From an uncultured Rickettsiales bacterium (GTDB taxonomy: Bacteria; Pseudomonadota; Alphaproteobacteria; Rickettsiales; UBA1997), in the NCBI GenBank assembly GCA_948744995.1, contig CAPZCD010000014.1, positions 1 to 19,837 on the forward strand: DNA of 19,837 nt, in the 5' to 3' direction. Under the pieces are notes generated by a model. The model did not search any database and was not told where the DNA came from. It saw only the letters and a program-made list of their open reading frames with translations. Shown in pieces: positions 13,410 through 19,837 of this stretch; the stretch's first letter is position 1; each line of letters starts with the position of its first letter. The position numbers were made by a program, and so were the translations under genes.

Positions 13410-15929
13410 ATGAGATTAAATATTGAAATAACCGAACAACTACAAAAAAACATAAAAAATTATTCCTTAAAAAATAATCTAACCATAAAGGAACTTATAA
13501 CCAGTGCAATAGAAGATAAAATAAGTAACACAAAAACAGATAATACGAAAAAAAACAAAGTTTTTACAATAGGATTGATATGTGGTGGACCTTCAATGGA
13601 GAGGGGAATATCACTAAATTCTGCGCGCTCTGTAGCCGATCATATAGAAAACAAAAATATAAGAATTAGAGTATTTTACATAGATCAGGACAAAAATCCT
13701 TATGAAATAGATAGAAAGCAATTGTATTCCAACACACCGTCAGATTTCGATTTTAAGATTAAAACAGAGGGAAAACTATTATCGGAGAATGAATTTATAG
13801 CAAGATTAAAGTCAACAACTATTGTTTTTCCTCTTATACATGGAAGTTATGGAGAAGATGGAACCTTACAGGAGTTATTGGAGAATAATAATATACCTTT
13901 TGTTGGTAATAGCAGTAAATCTTGTAAAGAGGGTTTTGATAAGACTAAAGCAACCGATAAATTATCTAAAAATGGTTTTTTTATGTTTCCTTCAGTCTCT
14001 TTTAGTGAAAATAAAAAGGAAAATTACAAGATAGTTGAGAGATTTTTTGATCTACACAGACTTAGAAAGGCTGTTGTTAAACCGTCGAATGGAGGCTCTT
14101 CCATAGGAGTATATTGTGTTTATTCATATCAGGAAGCTATAGAAAAAATGGATCTGTTATTTAAACAAAATATGGCTCCTGTCATTATAGAGCCTTTTTG
14201 TTTAGGTAGGGAATTTACCATAATAGTTATACAAAATTTAAAAAATGGTAAACCAGTTGCTTTAATTCCTAGCGAAATAGAGATGAAATATGAAAATTAT
14301 CAAATATTTGACTACAGAAAAAAATATCTGCCAACGGCGCAGACAAGGTGCTATACTCCCGCAAGATTTAAGGATGAAGAAATTGATAAAATCAGGCATT
14401 ATTCGGAAGAAATATTTAAAATAATGAATTTTGAGGATGTAATAAGAATTGACGGTTGGCTATTAAATGATGGTCGTATATGGTTTTCTGATATAAATAT
14501 TGCTCCCGGTATGGAACAAAATAGTTTTGTATTTCAACAAGCATCAAGAATTGGTATGTCTCATACTGATTTTATAGAATATATATTAAAATCGGCCTGT
14601 CTTAAAAATAATATAGAATATCCAAAAACTAGAGAAACTTTCAGTAAACGCAGAAAAGTTAATGTTATTTTTGGTGGGGATAATGCCGAAAGACAAGTAT
14701 CTCTTATGAGTGGAACAAATGTTTGGTTAAAACTATTGAAATCTGAAATATATGAACCAACGCCATATCTTATGGTTAATAGCGATAATATTTGGTATCT
14801 GCCATATTCCTATACACTAAATCACACTGTGGAAGAAATATATGAAAATTGTAAAAATGCTAAGGATAATGTTGAAAAAACACAAATTTTAGTTAATAAA
14901 ATTAGAGAAGAATTGGATTTTGATAAATATGAAATTGAATTACCAATAAAATATAGTCTTGACGAATTCATAAAAATCTCAAAATCAGCTAAAGCTTTTG
15001 TATTTTTAGCACTGCATGGAGGTAAAGGAGAAGATGGATCTATACAAAAGAAGTTACAGGAAAATCATATTATTTTCAATGGTTCTGGTAATGTTACATC
15101 AAGTCTCTGTATGGATAAATATAAGACTGGAGAAGTTATAGCTAAATTAAAGGATAGTATTCTAATAACAGCTCCAAAAATTAAGTTTAATATCAAGGAT
15201 TTCAAGAATTATTCAATGGATGATTTTAGGAATTTTTGGAATAAAACTACAAATAATTTGAATTCTACCGTGTTTATAATAAAACCAGATACTGATGGTA
15301 GTTCTGCAGGAGTTGCGAGGATATATGATGTCAATGATTTTAAGACTTATATAGATATTCTGGAGGATAATGCTCCATATATACCCGCTAATACGCTGAA
15401 AAACCAAGCTAATATAATAGAAGTTCCTAGTAATACTAACCAAGATTTTCTATTGGAATCGTTTATAGATACTGATGAAATAAAAGTTGAAAATGATAAA
15501 ATAATTTATCAAAAGGCTGGAGGTTGGCTGGAACTAACTGTCGGTGTTATTGAGAAAAATGGTATATATCATTCGTTCAATCCAAGTATAACCATTGCTA
15601 GCAATAAGATTCTGACAATAGAAGAGAAATTTCAGGGCGGTACTGGAATAAATATTACTCCTCCGCCAAAAAATATAATAAACGAAGAATTTGTTTCAAT
15701 TATTAAAAGGAATATAGAAAAAGCTGCTAAGGCGCTAAAAATAGAGAATTATGCGCGGTTAGATATTTTTGCAAATCAAGATAAGAATAAGATAATTTTG
15801 ATAGAAGCTAATACCTTACCGGCTCTAACTCCGTCAACGGTGATATTTCATCAGGCTCTAGAAGAAGAAAAATCTATGAATCCAAGGGAATTTTTGGAAA
15901 ATATAATTGAGATGAGGAGTTGGAGCTAG
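13410..15929 (+). CDS. RHH-Ddl-Ddl fusion: tandem D-alanine-D-alanine ligase with N-terminal ribbon-helix-helix segment
   Basis: 839 residues, against the ~300-360 usual for Ddl, which joins two D-Ala for peptidoglycan precursors using ATP. Residues 1-40 (MRLNIEITEQLQ, LTIKELITSAIEDKI) look like a ribbon-helix-helix DNA-binding fold. Module 1 (~50-405): ERGISLNSA (Glu64), HGSYGEDG, KPSNGGSS (Lys224, Ser230), omega loop FDYRKKY (Lys305, Tyr306), RIDG, and the C-terminal ligands in DINIAPGM (Asp361 for Glu, Asn363). Module 2 (~420-835): AERQVSL (Glu427), HGGKGEDG, KPDTDGSS (Lys625, Ser631), omega-loop EEKF (Lys740, Phe741), RLDI, EANTLPAL (Glu799, Asn801). Both modules keep the core residues and both may be active. 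Module 2 has Phe where DdlB has Tyr216 and Ala-Leu where DdlB has Gly-Met. A good promoter and the lack of an in-frame ATG near residue 50 support the long start. No frameshift seen. Confidence 0.9.
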   Translation: MRLNIEITEQLQKNIKNYSLKNNLTIKELITSAIEDKISNTKTDNTKKNKVFTIGLICGGPSMERGISLNSARSVADHIENKNIRIRVFYIDQDKNPYEIDRKQLYSNTPSDFDFKIKTEGKLLSENEFIARLKSTTIVFPLIHGSYGEDGTLQELLENNNIPFVGNSSKSCKEGFDKTKATDKLSKNGFFMFPSVSFSENKKENYKIVERFFDLHRLRKAVVKPSNGGSSIGVYCVYSYQEAIEKMDLLFKQNMAPVIIEPFCLGREFTIIVIQNLKNGKPVALIPSEIEMKYENYQIFDYRKKYLPTAQTRCYTPARFKDEEIDKIRHYSEEIFKIMNFEDVIRIDGWLLNDGRIWFSDINIAPGMEQNSFVFQQASRIGMSHTDFIEYILKSACLKNNIEYPKTRETFSKRRKVNVIFGGDNAERQVSLMSGTNVWLKLLKSEIYEPTPYLMVNSDNIWYLPYSYTLNHTVEEIYENCKNAKDNVEKTQILVNKIREELDFDKYEIELPIKYSLDEFIKISKSAKAFVFLALHGGKGEDGSIQKKLQENHIIFNGSGNVTSSLCMDKYKTGEVIAKLKDSILITAPKIKFNIKDFKNYSMDDFRNFWNKTTNNLNSTVFIIKPDTDGSSAGVARIYDVNDFKTYIDILEDNAPYIPANTLKNQANIIEVPSNTNQDFLLESFIDTDEIKVENDKIIYQKAGGWLELTVGVIEKNGIYHSFNPSITIASNKILTIEEKFQGGTGINITPPPKNIINEEFVSIIKRNIEKAAKALKIENYARLDIFANQDKNKIILIEANTLPALTPSTVIFHQALEEEKSMNPREFLENIIEMRSWS

Positions 15930-16336
15930 GTTGTAGCGAAATTATGCTGGCATTTTGTGGTGTGGGTGGAGTAGATTAAACAATACTATTAGTTGTATTA
16001 ATAGTTTATTTTAATTTAGATAATATAACGTAGCATTCCAATCTAGACATTTTATAACTGATAGTTTATGTAAAGAAAAAGCATCTATAATTATCAACTA
16101 TGTATCTAATTTAGAGATATAAATTCGCATAATTTTAGCACTTTATAGCCATAGAATTTATAGATGATTTTTAAAGATAAATGTTGATTTTTCTTGATTT
16201 TATGAAAAATTAAAATGCCAAAAATAATATCAATTACGTTATAAAAAGAATAAAAATGAAATTAACACAAAAGTAGTATAGATATTTATTAGATATATAT
16301 TTAAATAGTAAATATTAAACAATTATATTTATTTAC

Positions 16337-16364
16337 TTGACATAATATAAATAGGATATACAAT
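16337..16364 (+). promoter_or_regulatory. Promoter of candidate small RNA
   Basis: TTGACA (16337-16342), 16-bp spacer, TACAAT (16359-16364). Five of six -10 bases match the consensus. Predicted start is near 16371. Confidence 0.55.
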
Positions 16365-16370
16365 GTGTAG

Positions 16371-16443
16371 CGTATACGGGTGACGTATCATTCCATATTT
16401 TCCATAATATCTCATAGAGAAGGAGCGATCCTTCTCTTTTTTT
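16371..16443 (+). ncRNA. Candidate small RNA of about 73 nt
   Basis: A promoter-like pair is followed ~73 bases later by a strong intrinsic terminator, with no ORF between. The 5' part can form ATACG-GGTGA-CGTAT near the predicted start; the middle is A/T-rich (CCATATTTTCCATAATAT) and could be single-stranded for pairing. It does not match 6S, SRP RNA, tmRNA or a tRNA by any motif I know. Boundaries are approximate. It could instead be an attenuated leader, but the next gene starts 300 bp later. Confidence 0.5.
16417..16443 (+). terminator. Strong Rho-independent terminator
   Basis: Perfect 8-bp stem GAGAAGGA/TCCTTCTC closed by a GCGA (GNRA-type) tetraloop and followed by seven T. It is the clearest intrinsic terminator in the window. 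Confidence 0.85.
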
Positions 16444-16649
16444 AGCAAGTTGAAAATAATCACTGCTGCTATGCGCTATATTATTAGTTTTTTTTGATAA
16501 ATATTCAGGTGTAGGTTATTAAAATTGATATAAAATGTGAATATCAAATTTTCCAACATTCTATTTTTATTGCCTCTTCAATGTAAGTATTTAGATGTAA
16601 ATAAACTAAAAACATAGATTGTTTCGTTCTGAATAGTTAAGTATAATAT

Positions 16650-16661
16650 AGATAATTATCT
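16650..16661. promoter_or_regulatory. Palindrome AGATAATTATCT upstream of the hydrolase
   Basis: A perfect 12-bp palindrome with imperfect TATA flanks on both sides, 81 bp before the ATG at 16743. Possible operator; in such AT-rich DNA chance cannot be excluded. Confidence 0.3.
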
Positions 16662-16742
16662 GTATAGGAATGAATAAATTACTTTACCTTGCAATAAATT
16701 ATATTAAACTATATATTGTAATGTGAACATACCCAATTAAAA

Positions 16743-17411
16743 ATGTTGAACTTTATAGAAAAACCTGCAAGTGGTAATAGTAATAAATATCTCATAATAT
16801 TTTTACATGGATACGGTTGTGATAAAAATGATTTAATGCCTCTTAGCAAAGATTTTAGTACTATATCTAATGAAATATGTTTTTTATCGGTTGATGCTCC
16901 AGAGCTTTGCAGTAGTGGATATGGCTACCAGTGGTTTCCGTTAGAAACGCTAACTTTCACACCAAAGGGTGTATATGAGTTAATTAGAAATGATATAACA
17001 TATGTTAAGGATTTTATTGAAAAACAAAGCTGTAAATTAAACATAGATTATAAAAATATATTTTTGGTTGGCTTCTCGCAAGGAGCTATGGTAGCTCTAG
17101 CTAGTGCTCTTAGATTCAATAAAAAAATTGGTGGTGTCATATCTTTTTCTGGTTTTCAACCGGACACAAAAGAAACTTTAGAATTAGAATTGAAAACTAA
17201 ACAGAATATTCTGCTGATACATGGAACAGATGATTTGGTTGTTCCATATGATCTAATGGCCTATAGTAAAAACTTGTTAGAATCATTTGGAATTGATGTT
17301 AAAACCTATACAAATATTGGGGTAGATCATTGTATAAATATGCAGGGATTAATGGTAGCTGTAGATTATGTTAGAGATATTATTTCTCAGGATTTAATGC
17401 TTTACGTATAA
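16743..17411 (+). CDS. Alpha/beta hydrolase, phospholipase/carboxylesterase family
   Basis: 222 residues, the usual length for this esterase family (COG0400, Abhydrolase_2). Oxyanion-hole motif LHGYGCDKNDLM (21-32), nucleophile elbow GFSQGAMVAL (Ser112), acid in HGTDDLVVP (Asp164), and His196 in VDHCI complete the catalytic triad. Family members hydrolyse short-chain carboxyl esters, lysophospholipids or acyl-thioesters; the substrate cannot be told here. No signal peptide, so cytoplasmic. No Shine-Dalgarno is visible before the ATG. Transcribed alone and convergent with the lipoprotein gene 56 bp downstream. Confidence 0.93.
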   Translation: MLNFIEKPASGNSNKYLIIFLHGYGCDKNDLMPLSKDFSTISNEICFLSVDAPELCSSGYGYQWFPLETLTFTPKGVYELIRNDITYVKDFIEKQSCKLNIDYKNIFLVGFSQGAMVALASALRFNKKIGGVISFSGFQPDTKETLELELKTKQNILLIHGTDDLVVPYDLMAYSKNLLESFGIDVKTYTNIGVDHCINMQGLMVAVDYVRDIISQDLMLYV

Positions 17412-17467
17412 ATATAACCTTAGATTACTAAATTAGCACTGTAATTAAATTTGTAAAATTATCTAAA

Positions 17468-18229
17468 TTACTTTCCCAAAAGCTCCTTAAATTTATTCTT
17501 CAGAGAATCCAGTACTTTTTTCGTATTACTTGTTTTTTTAGAGCTATCTATCTTATCCTCATCCTTGGCAGCTTTATTTTTTAATTCCAGTTCTTTTTTA
17601 ACGGTATCCATAACATACAAATAGTCATAATTTTTTAATATTACATCGGCACCAACAGAGGAATAAAAATCGTTATTTCTAAGTTTTAATTCACCGTAAA
17701 GTTTTTCTTTAGTTGGTCTAATACTATTAAAATCAGTTTTTACTTCGGAATAATCATCTTTATTTTCTACAAGGTAACGTAATTTTTCACCATCATCATA
17801 TAGTTCATAACCCAAATCGTCATATTCATCCTTAAGAGTTCTATTTCTAAAATAGATGCTTAAATCATCTTTCAGATAAATTGGATCATTTTTATCTTCA
17901 TCTATAACTCTCAATTCATTACTGGAAACATAATCTAACATCTGTTTCCTACTGTTTCTGGTTTTGTAATAACTAGAATCAACCAGATCATCCACGGTTT
18001 TTTCACTATAATTTATACCGGAATCTTTTGCTTTCTTTAGGTGTTTTTGTTTTGCTCGTTCAATCTGTTTTGAATATTTACTCAGAAAAATATCGTTATT
18101 TTTTTTCACTGGATTTTTATTACTAGAACAGGAGGATAGCAATAGAAGAATTACAATGGTGGTTTTATTCCAATAATACTCTGTATGTCTGCATCGAGAT
18201 TGTTTATTTTTTAAAAACAAAGACATCAT
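17468..18229 (-). CDS. Putative lipoprotein of unknown function
   Basis: 253 residues, family not recognised. A 22-residue polar N-region is followed by TTIVILLLLSSC, a lipoprotein signal with lipobox Leu-Ser-Ser-Cys34. The mature part is highly charged (Asp/Lys/Glu), Tyr-rich in the middle and Lys-rich at the C-terminus, with no membrane helix. It probably sits on a periplasmic membrane face. The gene starts inside the 3' end of the SPOR lipoprotein gene (26-bp overlap), so the two are surely co-transcribed and likely translationally coupled. No good in-frame start exists nearer the signal peptide, which supports the ATG at 18229 despite the long N-region. Confidence 0.75.
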   Translation of the reverse strand: MMSLFLKNKQSRCRHTEYYWNKTTIVILLLLSSCSSNKNPVKKNNDIFLSKYSKQIERAKQKHLKKAKDSGINYSEKTVDDLVDSSYYKTRNSRKQMLDYVSSNELRVIDEDKNDPIYLKDDLSIYFRNRTLKDEYDDLGYELYDDGEKLRYLVENKDDYSEVKTDFNSIRPTKEKLYGELKLRNNDFYSSVGADVILKNYDYLYVMDTVKKELELKNKAAKDEDKIDSSKKTSNTKKVLDSLKNKFKELLGK

Positions 18230-18983
18230 TATGACCCGCTTTCTTTATTTCTTTAGATATTTTATCGGCTTCTGATTCGCTTGCTAGAGGTTTCGTTATA
18301 ACTTTATATAGTACTTCTCCTTTTTTATTTTCTACTTCAACTATATCAAAATTGTAAATTTTGCTAAATTTTCCTTTTAAGTTTAATGCTTTCTTCCTAT
18401 CGGAAAATAAGCCGATCTGTAAATAATATCCAGCTTTTGATACACCATCATTTGATGTATTATTTTTACTTTTTTTAGCCATTGTAGCTGTAGTTGTTGT
18501 TACTTTACCTATTACAGTTTTTCCACTATTCATTACTTTAGTGTTTATTGTAGTATCTTCAACTGCTCCATCATTAAAATATGGTAAATGCATATTATCG
18601 AAATCACTAATTGTTTTACGTTTTTTGTTACTACTTATCTCTTTAAACGACTCACTATTCGTACTGGGATCGTACTTGGTAACACTTTTATCCATAACAC
18701 TATCTAAAGTATAAGCACTGCTTTCTATTAAAGGAGTTTCTATTTTTTCGGCTTGTTTTATAGTTTTGTTTTCATTAACATTTTTAATTTCTGTCTTACT
18801 ACTTGATTGTCTTTTTTCTGGGTTTTGAAATTGTTTTCTTGTTCTGTCAATATCTTCCGACCCTCTTGTGTCAATGTAGATAACTTTGCCATCTTTCCCA
18901 ACTATTCTATAGGTTGTTTTGACATCTTTCGAGCAAGACGCTGCTAAAAATAGTATAGGAATAATAAAAAAAGAGTTTCTCAT
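18204..18983 (-). CDS. SPOR-domain lipoprotein
   Basis: 259 residues. The signal FFIIPILFLAASC has lipobox Leu-Ala-Ala-Ser-Cys17. Residues ~22-42 (TYRIVGKDGKVIYIDTRG) resemble a short repeat-like beta unit. Residues ~45-175 are low-complexity, Ser/Thr/Lys-rich and probably a flexible linker across the periplasm. Residues ~183-259 are a SPOR domain (GYYLQIGLFSDRKKALNLKGKF...YKVITKPLASESEADKISKEIKKAGHNDVFV). SPOR domains bind glycan strands stripped of stem peptides, which accumulate at the septum, so a division-site role is likely. No RlpA-type double-psi beta-barrel is present. First gene of a two-gene unit; no Shine-Dalgarno is visible. Confidence 0.88.
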   Translation of the reverse strand: MRNSFFIIPILFLAASCSKDVKTTYRIVGKDGKVIYIDTRGSEDIDRTRKQFQNPEKRQSSSKTEIKNVNENKTIKQAEKIETPLIESSAYTLDSVMDKSVTKYDPSTNSESFKEISSNKKRKTISDFDNMHLPYFNDGAVEDTTINTKVMNSGKTVIGKVTTTTATMAKKSKNNTSNDGVSKAGYYLQIGLFSDRKKALNLKGKFSKIYNFDIVEVENKKGEVLYKVITKPLASESEADKISKEIKKAGHNDVFVFKK

Positions 18984-19298
18984 AAATTAAAAAACTAAAA
19001 AATATCACAATTACACACTATATAATAATTTTTTAGAAATACAAGAATACAAAAACCAGATTTATTAAAACAATATGACATCTCCACTATAGATAATACT
19101 TATTCATAAAAAATAAGTGTAATCACATGAATTTTTATCCTCCAAAATTAACGAATTTTCCAAAGAGAATATAATAATATTAAATATTATACAAATTCAT
19201 AATGATTACACTAAAGAACTAACGACATATCTTATTATTTTACATAACTTGTGATTTTATTTTAACTTTACAATAATATCACGAGCGTATTATGTTAA
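18984..19298. other. Intergenic region (315 bp)
   Basis: No gene seen. It contains ACTTATT/AATAAGT (a 7-bp hairpin at about 19098-19118), which overlaps the left arm of a 97-bp inverted-repeat element (19116-19212). On the minus strand a GGAGG at 19138-19142 precedes an ATG followed at once by TGA, so no peptide is made. Confidence 0.6.
19116..19212. repeat. Inverted-repeat element of 97 bp
   Basis: Left arm 19116-19134 and right arm 19193-19212 match as an inverted repeat at 18 positions, interrupted by C versus TT. The interior holds AAAATT-AACG-AATTTT and a perfect palindrome ATAATATT-A-AATATTAT. This layered symmetry suggests a folded RNA or a small non-autonomous element. It lies downstream of the small membrane protein gene and upstream of the SPOR gene. 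Confidence 0.5.
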
Positions 19299-19619
19299 TT
19301 ATAACAATGTTTGATTTATAGCGCCATTTGTTCTTCTGTTTCCTTGTATTGCACCATCATCCACCTGTTCTGTGTCATCTAATTCTATCTCGCTAGTTTG
19401 CTCTCTATTATTATTTCTTGCCATACAATATCTATACACTTTCTCACAAACTTTTTCTAGGAGAATAACCACGGTAGAAACTATAGTTATTATAAAAGCA
19501 TCTTTCCCTGCACAAGTACCAGCACTAGCTTCAGATGACGCTCTGACATTAATTGGTGCGACACAAACTCCCACTACAGCAAACCATGCTGCAGCGAAAA
19601 ATGATTTGATTTTATTCAT
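19299..19619 (-). CDS. Small exported/membrane protein, unknown function
   Basis: 106 residues from the ATG at 19619. A longer reading starts at 19631, but that ATG overlaps the ribosome-binding site GGAGG (19625-19629), which sits 5 bp before the 19619 ATG, so the shorter start is chosen. Residues 1-28 (NKIKSFFAAAWFAVVGVCVAP...RAS) look like a signal peptide with possible cleavage after Val-Arg-Ala. A second hydrophobic helix, AFIITIVSTVVILLEKV, follows after a short Ser/Ala/Gly loop with one Cys. The ~45-residue tail is hydrophilic. This two-helix layout resembles pilin-like or small inner-membrane proteins, but I see no VirB2 or other family signature. Consensus promoter and Shine-Dalgarno imply high expression. 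Confidence 0.75.
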   Translation of the reverse strand: MNKIKSFFAAAWFAVVGVCVAPINVRASSEASAGTCAGKDAFIITIVSTVVILLEKVCEKVYRYCMARNNNREQTSEIELDDTEQVDDGAIQGNRRTNGAINQTLL

Positions 19620-19643
19620 TTTAACCTCCATTTTTTTGATATT

Positions 19644-19660
19644 TTGTCCAAAATGGACAA
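19644..19660. promoter_or_regulatory. Dyad TTGTCCA-AAA-TGGACAA at the transcription start of the small membrane protein gene
   Basis: Perfect 7-bp arms with a 3-bp centre. The predicted start (~19658) falls in its first arm. It could be an operator, or a hairpin at the extreme 5' end of the mRNA, which is known to slow RNase E attack. Confidence 0.55.
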
Positions 19661-19664
19661 TTTA

Positions 19665-19693
19665 ATCATATAGATAACAAATTAATTTGTCAA
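19665..19693 (-). promoter_or_regulatory. Near-consensus sigma-70 promoter of the small membrane protein gene
   Basis: On the minus strand: TTGACA (19688-19693), 17-bp spacer, TATGAT (19665-19670). It matches the consensus at 11 of 12 positions and has the ideal spacing, making it the best promoter in the window. Confidence 0.75.
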
Positions 19694-19811
19694 TAAGCCT
19701 TGCTAATAATTGGTACTACCCACCACTCTCTCTTCATCTTTAATACTTGCTATAAATCATATTTATATTAATTATAACCCCAACCTCGCTTTTTAAATTT
19801 TCTTAAATTCT

Positions 19812-19833
19812 GGCTCTGGTCTCCATTTCTTGA
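19812..19833 (-). repeat. Arm of the dispersed inverted-repeat element
   Basis: This 22-bp block (GGCTCTGGTCTCC, then ATTTCTTGA) matches the inverted right arm at 13315-13336 at 19 of 22 positions and the left arm at 13208-13229 at 18 of 22. The rest of the copy may lie beyond the window end. Confidence 0.45.
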
Positions 19834-19837
19834 TATT

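Larger units (their letters stand above)
15930..16742. other. Intergenic region (813 bp) with a candidate small RNA
   Basis: No protein gene found. Contents: a weak stem ACTATTA/TAATAGT (15985-15991, 15999-16005) before a T-rich run, a possible weak terminator of the Ddl gene; 9-bp inverted arms CATCTATAA/TTATAGATG (16082-16090, 16158-16166); a promoter and terminator pair defining a short RNA (16337-16443); an eight-T run at 16488-16495 after a weak AT stem; and a 12-bp palindrome at 16650-16661. Confidence 0.65.

Noticed and set aside
16363..16383. Six-codon leader peptide MCSVYG preceding the small RNA
   Set aside because: Its ATG overlaps the -10 hexamer, so it would not be in the transcript starting near 16371.
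15930..16742. tRNA, tmRNA, 6S or SRP RNA in the large spacer
   Set aside because: No T-loop, acceptor pairing, or conserved SRP or tmRNA core motif could be found on either strand.
19120..19145. Second GGAGG ribosome-binding site on the minus strand (19138-19142)
   Set aside because: The following ATG is directly followed by TGA, so no peptide results; at most a relic.
19740..19800. Similarity of AACCCCAACCTC near the window end to the inverse of GATTGGGGTTAT at 11650
   Set aside because: Only about 12 bases match, with no extension; likely chance.

Overview
The window is strongly AT-rich. It encodes a bacterial core (RNase E, FtsW, the PheRS beta chain, D-Ala-D-Ala ligase) in which RNase E and FtsW look alphaproteobacterial. 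Mixed in are genes common in host-associated bacteria: a Fic protein, an AAA/DUF4143 ATPase, a large repeat-containing effector-like protein and small secreted or lipoprotein genes. Low GC, long AT-rich spacers, mostly single-gene transcription units and the absence of usual partners (no pheS beside pheT; ftsW and ddl outside a dcw cluster) fit a reduced, host-associated alphaproteobacterium of Rickettsiales or Holosporales type. This placement is inferred from protein character; no rRNA marker is present.

Layout. 1-2.1 kb (-): a 699-residue protein with a nearly identical internal tandem duplication and a C-terminal His-Ser / Ser-Gly-His motif block seen in other effector-like proteins. 2.2-4.3 kb (-): RNase E/G. 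4.3-6.1 kb: a fic gene behind a cluster of dyads and flanked by two ~110-bp direct repeats, the second of which runs into the start of ftsW. 6.1-7.3 kb (+): ftsW. 7.3-8.7 kb (-): a beta-lactamase-fold serine hydrolase. 8.9-11.3 kb (+): pheT. 11.3-11.9 kb: a spacer with a 15-bp-stem hairpin and three direct repeats spaced exactly 32 bp apart. 11.9-13.2 kb (+): an AAA/DUF4143 ATPase. 13.4-15.9 kb (+): a ribbon-helix-helix segment fused to two complete D-Ala-D-Ala ligase modules. 15.9-16.7 kb: a spacer with a strong candidate for a short terminator-ended RNA. 16.7-17.4 kb (+): an alpha/beta hydrolase. 17.5-19.0 kb (-): two overlapping lipoprotein genes, the first with a SPOR domain. 19.3-19.6 kb (-): a small exported or membrane protein with the best promoter and ribosome-binding site in the window.

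FtsW (lipid II polymerase), the double Ddl (D-Ala-D-Ala for lipid II), the SPOR lipoprotein (binding of septal glycan) and possibly the serine hydrolase all concern peptidoglycan, so this organism probably keeps a working wall and division pathway. The most unusual item is the RHH-Ddl-Ddl fusion. Its second module carries Phe where DdlB has Tyr216, a change linked in studied enzymes to D-Ala-D-lactate synthesis. No tRNA, rRNA, CRISPR array, transposase or phage gene was found.
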